Shown piece after piece: positions 11,601 to 19,275 of a stretch of DNA of 64,000 nt (position 1 is the first letter of the stretch; each line of letters opens with the position of its first letter). The stretch lies in contig JAHBXV010000008.1 of NCBI GenBank assembly GCA_019636285.1, forward strand, positions 101,165-165,164, written 5' to 3'. Made by a program: the position numbers and the translations under genes. The notes beneath the pieces were generated by a model. That model was not told the DNA's origin and ran no database searches. It was given only the letters and a program-made list of their open reading frames with translations. Source of the stretch: Planctomycetaceae bacterium. GTDB taxonomy: Bacteria > Planctomycetota > Planctomycetia > Planctomycetales > Planctomycetaceae.

Positions 11601-11887
11601 GGACTGCCAAGATTCCCTCAACCACGATGCATGCGGCAATTCGTGACGGCGGGACTTCTGCCTGGAGTCGCGATCGGTATTTCACGGGCCCGCGTCCGGC
11701 CGACTGGCCGGAACCCCCGAAGCGGAATGGAACTGCGGACGATCCGACCCGGATGACGGTTTCCGACCCTTGGCAGTCGCTGAACGACGAGATTCAAGCA
11801 GTCGGCCAATGGCTACCGGCCGTCGTCCTGACCCCGGAAGCGGCTCAAGGGGCCGGTAAGACGACCTGGAGCGATCTCATCCAGTGA
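8645..11887 (+). CDS. Membrane-anchored WD40-like repeat protein
   Basis: 1080 residues. A short basic N-terminus is followed by one membrane segment (about residues 24-44), so the bulk should be outside the cytoplasm. Residues 180-900 contain repeated WD-like strands (LSPDGTLFAGI, FSPGGRYGVQG, FSADGSQFAAM, VSPDGKNAVLL, VSSAGDKIALL), which suggests one or two beta-propellers. The last 170 residues form a separate domain of no family I recognise. There are no catalytic motifs. The ATG has an AGGGAA site. Large single-pass proteins of this type are common in planctomycetes; function unknown. Confidence 0.85.
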   Translation: MSSRNPQRARGKKRPSQAAPPAIGPILVGVVVLVVLGGGVWSFLNSRGPTTLSEPNVAASTGQPPGDGASVAGQSVPAFGQSVTPAVSRASVTKPVSGWGLDQHVMDLQGARSDVPLNNIITDLLEYLRRPIIAQSADDWPISVDQGPFPLDPAGPKKKPKRLVIPDERFNLRNQSVIFPVSPSPCVALGRNETAEGGRLFVNLLTGEEIGRLVGRLELSDFDSHFALSPDGTLFAGIGAPSGGTSAISWFDTATGKLTKTAQIPIGTRVDWLAAPSATHLVIGDGWDKELHVLDTRTGKVLYTRPTRADNLNRAIAFSPGGRYGVQGLELPDDGFALEWWDIATGDTVLTQVLPFDAYRIWLSKFGGLRFSADGSQFAAMLQVGTAGVIYIWDVATGRPVEQFVLEETPVKFGTGFSGDVGGTPLEFFPGSDRLLIFEHAVLDRKTGGLQGRIPESSITVYNSRRALSGAIVSVIDVGQQNIGMLAFELPEKFEPIDEQPRRIELPTGTEALGRTFVALGESKPVDPASGTKVRPVDSGWKLTVSAEPAADWATSIPLHGASTQLRSLVMSSGPTATMLTLGAKRREPLSIATASTSLDQVFAARKRLLKDLSSEDGAKTAVRSWLSVYDGTSGAFSGELALGFDAELLDVSPDGKNAVLLTWQPSADGNSGLAERLVGIDVVTGSMIADVTLPQGDGDQILISGSFAGTGQLATIDSTGTMTVWNWPALNPAYQVDSVQQTCLMPGGSVIGYADGNDWWFLETATGAAVGKLSGTGRVAAAAVSSAGDKIALLRDLADGPHLSVHDLATGTLVKDFIAPASNGPVAWCDENTILLGNLALFDLRREAVAWTIPPDFWARHLPRHVAGRHWWVSTFGHEAKVTSVSLPGEKLAGLIADSASKSPFLVQPGTAVKLEVSFSDNDKRPGFEKQVRDQISAVLARRGWKIDPKSNIRLHISLFESEVTANAGSTFTDPKTGQRVSQTRTAKIPSTTMHAAIRDGGTSAWSRDRYFTGPRPADWPEPPKRNGTADDPTRMTVSDPWQSLNDEIQAVGQWLPAVVLTPEAAQGAGKTTWSDLIQ

Positions 11888-11942
11888 GTGCTCCCAGATC
11901 AGGCCGAGACGTGCGGGGAGATTGATGCGTTCGCACGGTTCC

Positions 11943-11970
11943 TTGAGGGACCGTCCGCAAACGATATAAT
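11943..11970 (+). promoter_or_regulatory. Sigma-70-type promoter of gap
   Basis: A -35 box TTGAGG (11943-11948), a 16-base spacer and a perfect -10 box TATAAT (11965-11970). It is the best sigma-70 match I found in an intergenic region here. Transcription would start near 11977, giving a leader of about 160 bases before the gap start codon at 12141. Confidence 0.75.
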
Positions 11971-12140
11971 CCCGGCGTTCGGATCTTGTGAAACATTCCC
12001 GGCTCAGACGGCTGTTGCGGCCGTCAAAAACCGCCCAGGAGTGCTGTAACCCCTTGGTGGCTGAAGGTTTTGAAAGTTTGGCGGCCGTCGCCAGAGCCTG
12101 TCGGGCCGAGAGAGATGGAACGTCTACAGGAGTGAGTGCC

Positions 12141-13163
12141 GTGCCGGTGCGTGTTGCGATCAATGGTTTTGGGCGAATTGGCCGCGTGGCTCTGCGAGCG
12201 ATGGCCGCCCGCCCGTCGGAATTCGAAGTTGTCGCGATCAACGACCTCGGCAAGCCCGATGCCCTGGGCGTGTTGCTCAAGTACGACAGCGTTCAAGGCC
12301 GCTTCCCGGGCACGGTCTCGGTCGAAGGCAACGACCTGGTCGTGAACGGCAAGAAGGTCAAGGTTTGTGCGGAGAAGGATCCGCGCTCGCTGCCGTGGAA
12401 GGATCTCGGAGTCGATGTCGCCCTGGAATCGACCGGCTTCTTCACGGGCCGCTCGAAGGATGGCAAGCCCGGCTACGACAGCCACCTGGAAGCCGGCGCG
12501 AAGAAGGTGATTCTGTCGGCTCCCGCCAAGGACAAGCCCGACCTCACCGTCGTCATGGGCGTGAATGACGATCTCCTGGAAGCCTCGCACAAGTGCATCT
12601 CGAACGCGAGCTGCACGACGAACTGCCTGGCGCCGGTTGCCAAGGTGCTGCAGGAAAACTTCGGCATCGCCCGCGGTCTGATGACGACCTGCCACGCCTA
12701 CACCAACGATCAGCGCGTGTCGGACCAGTTGCACGACAACATTTATCGCTCGCGCGCCGCGGCGATCAACATCATCCCGACGACGACCGGTGCCGCGAAG
12801 GCCGTGGGTGAAGTGCTGCCCGCTCTCGCTGGCAAGCTGACCGGTATTTCGCTGCGTGTTCCGGTTCCGGTCGGCAGCATCGTCGACCTCGTCGTCGACG
12901 TCGAGAAGGACGTCACCGAAGCCGACATCAACTCGGCGATCAAGGCCGCTTCGGAAGGCCCGCTCAAGGGAATTCTGGAATACACCGAAGATCCGATCGT
13001 CTCGTCGGACGTCATCGGCAACCCGCACAGCAGCATCTTCCATGCTCCGTGGACCATGGTCATGCAGAAGCGGATGGTCAAGATCCTGTCGTGGTACGAC
13101 AACGAGTACGGCTACTCGAACCGGACGGCCGACCTGATCGCCAAGGTCGCCGGACTGATGTAG
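12141..13163 (+). CDS. gap: Glyceraldehyde-3-phosphate dehydrogenase, type I
   Basis: 340 residues from the GTG at 12141, preceded by an AGGAG site. It converts glyceraldehyde 3-phosphate, NAD and phosphate into 1,3-bisphosphoglycerate in glycolysis, or the reverse in gluconeogenesis. Motifs: NAD-binding INGFGRIGR at the N-terminus, the active-site [15 protein letters not shown], the substrate loop [14 protein letters not shown], and [11 protein letters not shown] near the C-terminus. Open frame extends 51 codons upstream through the leader but lacks family similarity. The gene has its own promoter and codon use consistent with high expression. Confidence 0.97.
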   Translation: MPVRVAINGFGRIGRVALRAMAARPSEFEVVAINDLGKPDALGVLLKYDSVQGRFPGTVSVEGNDLVVNGKKVKVCAEKDPRSLPWKDLGVDVALESTGFFTGRSKDGKPGYDSHLEAGAKKVILSAPAKDKPDLTVVMGVNDDLLEASHKCISNASCTTNCLAPVAKVLQENFGIARGLMTTCHAYTNDQRVSDQLHDNIYRSRAAAINIIPTTTGAAKAVGEVLPALAGKLTGISLRVPVPVGSIVDLVVDVEKDVTEADINSAIKAASEGPLKGILEYTEDPIVSSDVIGNPHSSIFHAPWTMVMQKRMVKILSWYDNEYGYSNRTADLIAKVAGLM

Positions 13164-13183
13164 TCAGTGAAATGGAGATCATG

Positions 13184-13224
13184 CGGCACGGAGCCGGGGC
13201 GATTTTTCGCCAGGTTCCGTGCCG
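13184..13224 (+). terminator. Stem-loop after gap, possible terminator
   Basis: Nine-base stem CGGCACGGA (13184-13192) / TCCGTGCCG (13216-13224) enclosing a second stem GGCGA/TCGCC with a T loop. It lies 21 bases after the gap stop. There is no T-run after it, so it may be a transcript-stabilising hairpin or a weak terminator. Confidence 0.55.
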
Positions 13225-13270
13225 ATTCTCCATCGTCTGCCCGTCCTGGCGACAATTCGTCGCACCCGAA

Positions 13271-13352
13271 AGGTTTCTGACACAACCTCTGTGCAGTGAA
13301 GTGTTTGCCTGGGTTTTTGCAGGTTTCTGACAGGCACAACCGGTTGTGTCAG
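13271..13352. repeat. Repeated TTTCTGACA elements with palindrome upstream of rpe
   Basis: AGGTTTCTGACA occurs at 13271-13282 and again at 13321-13332. CTGACACAACC (13277-13287) is the inverse complement of GGTTGTGTCAG (13342-13352), and CACAACCGGTTGTG (13335-13348) is a perfect palindrome. It could be an operator or a remnant of an interspersed repeat. Confidence 0.55.
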
Positions 13353-13387
13353 ATGTTCAAAGCCCCTCCTCCACTGGAAACTGGGAC

Positions 13388-14074
13388 ATGTCGCATCCCG
13401 CCTGGAGCGAAATCGTTGCCTCCCCCCAGGGGGTGATCGCTCCATCGATGCTGAAATGCGACTTCGCCGGTCTGGATCGCGAAATCGCCGATCTGGAAGC
13501 GGCTGGGGCGAAGATGCTGCATTGGGACGTGATGGATGGTCACTTTGTGCCGAATTTATCGTATGGCGCGATGGTGATCGAAGCGGCTCGCAAACGAACG
13601 GGTTTGTTTTTCGATGCCCACTTGATGATGGCCGAGCCGCAGCGTTATCTGGATTCGTTCCTGCGGGCCGGTTGCGATGCGATCACCGTTCACGTCGAGG
13701 CCGTCCCGGATCCCACGCAGGTTCTGAAAGAGATTCGCGAAGCGGGACGGGCGGCTGGACTGGCGCTGAATCCGGGAACTCCCATCTCCGCCGTCACGCC
13801 ATTTCTCCCGCTGTGCGATCTGGTTCTGGTGATGAGTGTTCAGCCGGGGTTCGGCGGCCAGGCGTTTCGCCCGGACGTCCTGCCGAAAGTCAGCGCATTG
13901 CGAAAGCAGGCCGCTCCAGAGACGGTGATTTCGATTGACGGTGGAATTGGCCGCACGACGATCGGCCCCGCGGCGCAAGCCGGTGCCCGGCTGTTTGTCG
14001 TCGGCAGTGAGATTTTTGATCGTGATGATTACGCGACCGCCATGGCGGAGCTGGATGCTCTGGCCGCGGGATGA
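13388..14074 (+). CDS. rpe: Ribulose-phosphate 3-epimerase
   Basis: 228 residues from the ATG at 13388; a GTG 14 codons upstream (13346) is an alternative that would start inside a palindrome. It interconverts ribulose 5-phosphate and xylulose 5-phosphate in the pentose-phosphate pathway. TIM-barrel motifs are all present: IAPSMLKCDF, metal and catalytic HWDVMDGHFVPN, FDAHLMM, SVQPGFGGQ and the phosphate-binding SIDGGIG near the C-terminus. Length is normal. Cytoplasmic. It is followed after 36 bases by the histidine-phosphatase-like gene on the same strand. Confidence 0.95.
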   Translation: MSHPAWSEIVASPQGVIAPSMLKCDFAGLDREIADLEAAGAKMLHWDVMDGHFVPNLSYGAMVIEAARKRTGLFFDAHLMMAEPQRYLDSFLRAGCDAITVHVEAVPDPTQVLKEIREAGRAAGLALNPGTPISAVTPFLPLCDLVLVMSVQPGFGGQAFRPDVLPKVSALRKQAAPETVISIDGGIGRTTIGPAAQAGARLFVVGSEIFDRDDYATAMAELDALAAG

Positions 14075-14110
14075 CGGTCGCATTTGTTTCCCAGGTAATC
14101 CGGAACCCGT

Positions 14111-14734
14111 ATGTCAATCATTGCCATGATCCATCCTGGTGCCAGCGAGTTCGATGAGAACCGCCGCATTCAGGGGGCCTTGGATCTTCCGCTCAGCCCT
14201 TCGGGGGGTGAGCAACTGGCGTTGCTGGCCGAGCGATTGCGAGATGTTCCCCTGGAATGTCTGTACGCCGGCGACGCCGAACCCAGCCGAGCCTCCGCCG
14301 AAGTCCTTTCGGAACTGCTGGGTGTCCCGCTACGGATCCTGGACGAACTGGTGAATCAGAATCTGGGACTTTGGCAGGGGTTGCAACTGGAGGAGTTGCG
14401 CCGGAAACAACCCCGCACCTGGAAGCAGTACGAGGAATCTCCCGATTCGGTCTGTCCCCCTGGCGGCGAGACCGTGCAGAATGTTCGCGATCGACTTTCG
14501 CAGGTGTTGGCCCGCCCGCTGAAATCGCATGATGTTTTCGGAGTCGTCCTGCCGGAACCAGCGGCCGCGATCGCGCGGGGCTGGCTGTTGAATGCCGATG
14601 AAATGGTGTGCCCGATGCTGAATGACGACGCATGCGGCAACCTGGAGTACATCAACACGGAAACCCGCGTGGTCGGGACCGAGTTCGAAGTGGTGGCGGA
14701 AATGGCGTCGGTTCGCAGAAACGGTCGGGCATGA
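14111..14734 (+). CDS. Histidine phosphatase superfamily protein, probably inactive
   Basis: 207 residues. The overall pattern is that of the phosphoglycerate mutase/histidine phosphatase fold: [25 protein letters not shown], a [14 protein letters not shown] block and [14 protein letters not shown]. However, the catalytic RHG near the N-terminus is replaced by IHPG, and the second catalytic His block (normally VSHG) reads VVLPEPAA with no His. It is therefore probably a pseudo-enzyme with a binding or regulatory role. Its stop codon overlaps the start of accD in ATGA, so the two are translationally coupled. A link to fatty-acid synthesis is inference from that coupling only. Confidence 0.8.
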   Translation: MSIIAMIHPGASEFDENRRIQGALDLPLSPSGGEQLALLAERLRDVPLECLYAGDAEPSRASAEVLSELLGVPLRILDELVNQNLGLWQGLQLEELRRKQPRTWKQYEESPDSVCPPGGETVQNVRDRLSQVLARPLKSHDVFGVVLPEPAAAIARGWLLNADEMVCPMLNDDACGNLEYINTETRVVGTEFEVVAEMASVRRNGRA

Positions 14735-15582
14735 CGATGGCGACTTCTCCCAATAGTGGTTCCGCCGAGCAACCGGGCCGCCCCAAACGCGGGGTTCCGG
14801 AAGGGCTGTGGCTGCGCTGCGATTCGTGCGGCAACACCGTGTTTCGGCGGCAGGTCGAGAAACAGCTTTACCTGTGTCCCGACTGCGGCCATCACTTTTA
14901 CGTCCCCTCGCGAGTCCGCATCGCGCAACTGCTCGACCCGGACAGCTTCGAAGAGTGGTACGACAACCTGCGTCCGGCCGATCCGCTGTCGTTCGTCGAT
15001 TCGCGGCCCTACAAGGACCGCCTCAAGGCCGAAACGAAGCGCACCGGTCTGACGGAAGCGTGCATTGTCGGCCGCGGCTATCTGCGCGGACGTCCCCTGG
15101 TCATCGGGATCACTGATTCTGCATTTATTATGGGAAGCATGGGTTCGGTCGTCGGCGAAAAGCTGACGCGCGCCATTGAGGAAGCCACCCGACTGTTGCT
15201 GCCGCTGGTCATCATCAGCGGTTCGGGCGGCGGCGCCCGCATGCACGAGGGCATTTTGTCGCTGATGCAGATGGCGAAGGTCTCGGCCGCGCTGGGGCGG
15301 TACCACGAAGTCGGCGGCTTGTTCATCTCGGTCCTGACGAACCCGACCATGGGTGGCGTCGCCGCGAGCTTCGCCTCGCTGGGCGACATCATCATCGCCG
15401 AGCCCAAAGCGCTGATTGGTTTTGCCGGTCCGCGCGTCGTGGAAGCCACGGTGAAGGTCGCGCTGCCGGTCGGATTCCAGACCAGTGAGTTTCTGCTGGA
15501 GCACGGCTTCGTCGATCGCATCGTCGCGCGTCCGCAGCTTCAGATCGAATTGTCGAAGCTGATCGATTATTGCGTTCGCTAA
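14731..15582 (+). CDS. accD: Acetyl-CoA carboxylase carboxyltransferase subunit beta
   Basis: 283 residues from the ATG at 14731, which overlaps the upstream stop by four bases. With AccA it moves the carboxyl group from biotin to acetyl-CoA to form malonyl-CoA, the first step of fatty-acid synthesis. The N-terminal zinc ribbon is seen as CDSCGN and, about 20 residues later, CPDCGHHF. The carboxyltransferase core carries [44 protein letters not shown] and [12 protein letters not shown]. The frame is open another 33 codons upstream, inside the previous gene. accA is not in the window. Confidence 0.96.
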   Translation: MTMATSPNSGSAEQPGRPKRGVPEGLWLRCDSCGNTVFRRQVEKQLYLCPDCGHHFYVPSRVRIAQLLDPDSFEEWYDNLRPADPLSFVDSRPYKDRLKAETKRTGLTEACIVGRGYLRGRPLVIGITDSAFIMGSMGSVVGEKLTRAIEEATRLLLPLVIISGSGGGARMHEGILSLMQMAKVSAALGRYHEVGGLFISVLTNPTMGGVAASFASLGDIIIAEPKALIGFAGPRVVEATVKVALPVGFQTSEFLLEHGFVDRIVARPQLQIELSKLIDYCVR

Positions 15583-15705
15583 TGGAACCGCGAATCGCGC
15601 GGAGGCGGCCTTTCATGGCCGATCGTGCGTTGATCCCGGTTGCAAACCGCCGTTTGATTCAGGAAGTTCATCGGTCACGGGCCGCCTTTGCCACGGACGC
15701 AAGTC

Positions 15706-16572
15706 ATGAAATTCCTGACGTCACTGTTCCAGTTCCGCAAGCCGGTCCAAAAGGTCGACATCGCCCGCCGCTTCGAACTCGTCTCCCGCATGGGACAGGG
15801 GACGATGTCCAAGGTCTGGCGGGCGCGGGATGGAAAAACCGGTCGCCCGGTCTGCCTCAAGGTGCTCGACCTCGAAAAGACCCGCAAATTCGAGGCCCGG
15901 TTTCCAAAGCTCAATAAACCCACGGAAGGGGAAATCGCGATCAAGCTCAAGCATCCCCACGTCATTCAGACGCTCGAATTCGGCCTGACGACGAAGAACG
16001 AGCAATTCCTGGTGATGGAGCTCATCGACGGCGTCTCGCTGAGCATGTTGATCGACGCGCAGAACGAGGCCATGCAGCGACATCGCGTCCGTCTGATGAT
16101 CGAACTGGGCGAGGCGCTCTCGTACGTCCACAAGCAGGGCTTCATCCATCGCGACATCTGCCCCCGCAACGTGCTCCTGGATCGGGACTATTCGCTGAAA
16201 CTGATCGATTTCGGTCTCACCGTTCCCAACACGCCGCCGTTTCAGGCTCCCGGAAATCGAACGGGGACCGCGAATTACATGGCTCCGGAACTGATCAAGC
16301 GGCAGAAGACCGATCAGCGGCTCGATATCTTCGCGTATGCGATGACCTGCTACGAAATGTGGGCCAAGCGGCTGCCGTGGGATGCGGCCGCGACTCTCGA
16401 GGCGGTCATGCAGCACATCAATGCCCCGCCACTGGAACTCTCGGTCGCCGTTCCGACCATCGAACCGGGGCTTGCCCAGGCCATCATGAAAGGACTGGCT
16501 GCCCGGCCTGACGACCGCTGGTCCAGCGTCGACCAGATGGTCTCCGCGATTCGCGCCTGCCAGCCCGCCTGA
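15706..16572 (+). CDS. Compact cytosolic Ser/Thr protein kinase
   Basis: 288 residues, essentially a bare eukaryotic-type kinase domain. Visible elements are the Gly-rich loop MGQGTMSKV, ATP-site Lys in VCLKVLD, HRDICPRNVLLD catalytic loop, LIDFGL metal loop and the ANYMAPEL activation-segment end, so it should be active. The usual planctomycete transmembrane helix and C-terminal sensor region are absent, which implies a soluble kinase. The ATG at 15706 is preferred over an upstream TTG. It follows accD by 123 bases on the same strand; the substrate is unknown. Confidence 0.92.
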   Translation: MKFLTSLFQFRKPVQKVDIARRFELVSRMGQGTMSKVWRARDGKTGRPVCLKVLDLEKTRKFEARFPKLNKPTEGEIAIKLKHPHVIQTLEFGLTTKNEQFLVMELIDGVSLSMLIDAQNEAMQRHRVRLMIELGEALSYVHKQGFIHRDICPRNVLLDRDYSLKLIDFGLTVPNTPPFQAPGNRTGTANYMAPELIKRQKTDQRLDIFAYAMTCYEMWAKRLPWDAAATLEAVMQHINAPPLELSVAVPTIEPGLAQAIMKGLAARPDDRWSSVDQMVSAIRACQPA

Positions 16573-16747
16573 TTCGGGATCTGATCCCGGATCATTCTCC
16601 AAATCAGGAAATCCCACCTGCCGTGCTGGGATGAAATCCACGCCCGCATTCCCGACAATGCCGAGAACCCGGCTGCGTGTCACTCGACGCCATTAACCCT
16701 TATTGATCGATCAATGGCTGCAAAAAAGGTTTGAGTATTCTTTCGGC

Positions 16748-17012
16748 TGCCCGACAGCCCCGGCGGGCTTGTCCCGCCGGATGGAAAGTTTGAAGGCTAG
16801 AAGTCTTGTCCCGTATCCCTCCGCTCCCCTGCCGGCTTGACCGGCAGGAAGCCAAGTTTGGCAGGCCAGGGTATCAGCCCTCAAACTTTCGCCCCTGGCC
16901 AGACAAGCTGGCCAGGGGCGAAGCGGGGCGGGTCGTGGTCGAGTGCTAGCTGTCAAACTCCCGTTCCCGCCGGACAAGCCGGCGGGGGACGGCAGCAACG
17001 AGGATTAACGGC
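16748..17012. repeat. Composite hairpin repeat, family C copy 1
   Basis: Four GC-rich hairpins in a row: CCGGCGGG/CCCGCCGG (16760-16780), CCTGCCGG/CCGGCAGG (16829-16848), GCCCCTGGCCAG/CTGGCCAGGGGC (16891-16919) and CCCGCCGG/CCGGCGGG (16967-16987). Three of them are joined to a TCAAACT motif, and the copies at 16946 (CTAGCTGTCAAACT) and, inverted, at 16786-16800 carry CTAGC-N2-TCAAACT. Related blocks lie at 39704-39993 and 53721-53880. This block plus a family A element fills the 530-base gap before uvrD; no gene is seen in the gap. Confidence 0.8.
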
Positions 17013-17017
17013 GTAGC

Positions 17018-17089
17018 GTGCCACTGGCTCTGCCAGTGCCTCTTTCCAGGTGCGATCAACTGAATGCACACTGGCAGAGCCAGTGGCAC
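17018..17089. repeat. Family A palindrome pair (RAYT-type REP)
   Basis: Left arm GTGCCACTGGCTCTGCCAGT(G) at 17018-17038 and its exact inverse complement at 17069-17089. Each arm is itself a CACTGGC/GCCAGTG palindrome, so the whole can fold into one long hairpin. The right arm ends 14 bases before the uvrD start codon. Other copies lie at 27639, 42374, 42449, 43109, 48681 and 62440. Confidence 0.85.
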
Positions 17090-17103
17090 ACGAACATTAA
17101 GCT

Positions 17104-19119
17104 GTGACAAACCACTCGCAGGATGCAAGCTTCGTGATCTCCGCTCCGCCTCGTGATTCGGGACTCAATCAGGCGCAATGGCAGGCTGTCACCTGTGTCG
17201 ACGGCCCGCTGTTGGTGCTGGCTGGCGCGGGGACCGGGAAGACGCGCGTCATCACGTATCGGATGGCCGAGCTGATTCGCCGTGGCGTGGCGCCGGACCG
17301 GATTCTGTCGGTCACGTTCACCAACAAGGCGGCCCGCGAGATGCAGGAGCGGGCGCTCGGCCTGTTGGGGCGGCGGCAGCGGTCGCGACCGGTTGTCTCG
17401 ACCTTCCACTCGCTTTGCGTCCGCATTCTGCGGGCCGACATCACCCGCCTCGGCTATCCCGAGCGGTTCGCGATTTATGATCGCGGCGACCAGGAGTCGG
17501 CGGCGCGGCGGGCGCTCCGCGATATTCGTATCTCCGACGCCGCGTTGCGTCCGGGTGATCTCCTGGCGTGCATCAGCCGCTGGAAGATGGTGGGCATTAC
17601 CCCCGATCAGGCCCGTGAATTCATCGAGGATGATCGCGATCAGCTCGCCGCGATGGCGTATCGCCGTTACCAGTCCCAGCTTCGCGCCTCGGGCGCGGTC
17701 GACTTCGACGATCTGCTCATGCTGACCGAGACGCTGTTCGACCAGCATCCCGATGTCCTGGAACGCTGGCAGGATACGTTTTCTCATGTGCAGATTGACG
17801 AATACCAGGACACCAACGAACTCCAGTTCCGGCTGATCGAACAACTCGTGCGGCCGCACCGTAATCTCTGCGTGGTGGGCGATGACGATCAGTCGATTTA
17901 TGGCTGGCGCGGCGCCGAGATCAAACACATTCTCGGTTTTCAGCAGCAGTTCCCCGGAGCGGTCATTGTCCGCCTGCAGGAAAACTACCGCTGCACCGAG
18001 GGGATCATTCAGCTCGCGAACCAACTGGTGCGGCATAACCTGGGTCGACACGAAAAGCGGCTTGTCGCCCATAAAGAAGGTGTCAACGAGATCAACTTTC
18101 GCAACTATCCGGACGAGCAAGCCGAGGCGGAAGGAGTCGTGCGAGATATCGCGTATCTCGTTCGTCATCTGTCGGTGAAAGAAGATGACCTGGCGATTCT
18201 GTTTCGCACGAACGAACAGCCGCGGCTCTTCGAATCGGAATTGCGGCGTCAGCGGTTACGCTATGTGCTGGTCGGGGGGCAATCGTTTTTCGATCGTCGC
18301 GAAGTGCGAGATCTGATGGCGTACCTGAAGGTGCTCGCTTTTCCCGACGACGAAGTCTCGCTGCTGCGGATCATCAACACGCCGACGCGCGGCATTGGTG
18401 ATGCCGCCGTGGAGAAGATCCTGCAACGAGCGGTTAAGTCAGGAACGAGTTTCTGGCGGGCGGTGGAACCGGCGTTGGTTGCTGGCGAAATCTCCGCTCG
18501 TACCGCGTCCAACGTGCGGGGATTCTTTGAACAGTTACAGGGCTGGCGGGAACGCGCAATTCACCAGCCCGCGCAATTGGCCCAGTTGTTGACCGACCTG
18601 GTTAAACAGATCGACTACGAATCGGAGATTCGGAAGCAGTACAAAGAGTCGCAGCAGCAGGTGAGCCGGCTGGCGGTGATCGACGAATGTGTCACCGCGA
18701 TTAAAGAATACACGTCGCGATCCCTGAAGCCGTCGCTGACGGAGTTCCTGGAAGAGACGTCGCTGACCGGACGTGACGACGGTTTTGGCGACGACGATCC
18801 GCTCAAGAAGTCGGGAATACGACTCATGACGTTGCACAGCGCCAAGGGGCTGGAATTCCCGCGTGTCTATCTCGTCGGTCTGGAAGAGGGCTTGTTGCCG
18901 CATCAGCGGGCCGTCGATGAAGGGACGTTGTCCGGCATCGAGGAGGAGCGGCGCCTCGCTTACGTGGGTATCACACGAGCCCGCGATTACCTGACGATCA
19001 CGTCGGCGGCGACGCGGACGAAGTGGGGGAAACGCCGTGAGTCGGTCCCGTCGCGGTTTCTCAAAGAAATGCTGACGCCCATCGAAGACGAAGAGGGTGA
19101 AGTGTCGACTTCTCATTAA
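17104..19119 (+). CDS. UvrD/PcrA-type ATP-dependent DNA helicase
   Basis: 671 residues from the GTG at 17104. It is a superfamily 1A 3'-5' helicase of the UvrD/PcrA/Rep group, acting in excision repair or replication restart. Motifs: Q-motif LNQAQWQAV, Walker A AGAGTGKT, Ia TFTNKAAREM, Walker B DEYQDTN, III GDDDQSIYGWRGA, IV ENYRC, V LHSAKGLEFPRVYLVGLEEGLLPH and VI EERRLAYVGITRA. It ends soon after motif VI and lacks the longer C-terminal tail of classic PcrA/UvrD. The start is uncertain: the first codons resemble the flank of family A repeats, and a GTG at 17134 is an alternative. Confidence 0.94.
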   Translation: MTNHSQDASFVISAPPRDSGLNQAQWQAVTCVDGPLLVLAGAGTGKTRVITYRMAELIRRGVAPDRILSVTFTNKAAREMQERALGLLGRRQRSRPVVSTFHSLCVRILRADITRLGYPERFAIYDRGDQESAARRALRDIRISDAALRPGDLLACISRWKMVGITPDQAREFIEDDRDQLAAMAYRRYQSQLRASGAVDFDDLLMLTETLFDQHPDVLERWQDTFSHVQIDEYQDTNELQFRLIEQLVRPHRNLCVVGDDDQSIYGWRGAEIKHILGFQQQFPGAVIVRLQENYRCTEGIIQLANQLVRHNLGRHEKRLVAHKEGVNEINFRNYPDEQAEAEGVVRDIAYLVRHLSVKEDDLAILFRTNEQPRLFESELRRQRLRYVLVGGQSFFDRREVRDLMAYLKVLAFPDDEVSLLRIINTPTRGIGDAAVEKILQRAVKSGTSFWRAVEPALVAGEISARTASNVRGFFEQLQGWRERAIHQPAQLAQLLTDLVKQIDYESEIRKQYKESQQQVSRLAVIDECVTAIKEYTSRSLKPSLTEFLEETSLTGRDDGFGDDDPLKKSGIRLMTLHSAKGLEFPRVYLVGLEEGLLPHQRAVDEGTLSGIEEERRLAYVGITRARDYLTITSAATRTKWGKRRESVPSRFLKEMLTPIEDEEGEVSTSH

Positions 19120-19133
19120 GGCACTGGCAACTT

Positions 19134-19212
19134 GGGTGGCACGCCCTGAGTCTTCGAAGGGCGTGGGGAAACAAACCACGCCCTTCCGCTGAGCCTCCAG
19201 GGCGTGCCACCC
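19134..19212. repeat. Inverted repeat pair, family B copy 1
   Basis: Left arm GGGTGGCACGCCCTGAG...GGGCGTGG (19134-19166) and inverted right arm CCACGCCC...CAGGGCGTGCCACCC (19176-19212), with nine bases between. The pair starts 14 bases after the uvrD stop. A second pair lies at 53633-53715 and a single arm at 61749-61785. Confidence 0.85.
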
Positions 19213-19275
19213 AAAACAACGCTACTATCGCTGCAGAATCGCGAATTCCCATCCCATCGACGACGGGCCACCGAG

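Noticed and set aside
11988..12140. N-terminal extension of GAPDH
   Set aside because: It lies in the leader between promoter and the AGGAG site; the family begins at the residues encoded from 12141.
16748..17012. Possible CRISPR array
   Set aside because: The hairpin units differ in sequence and length, there are no identical direct repeats with regular spacers, and no cas genes are present.
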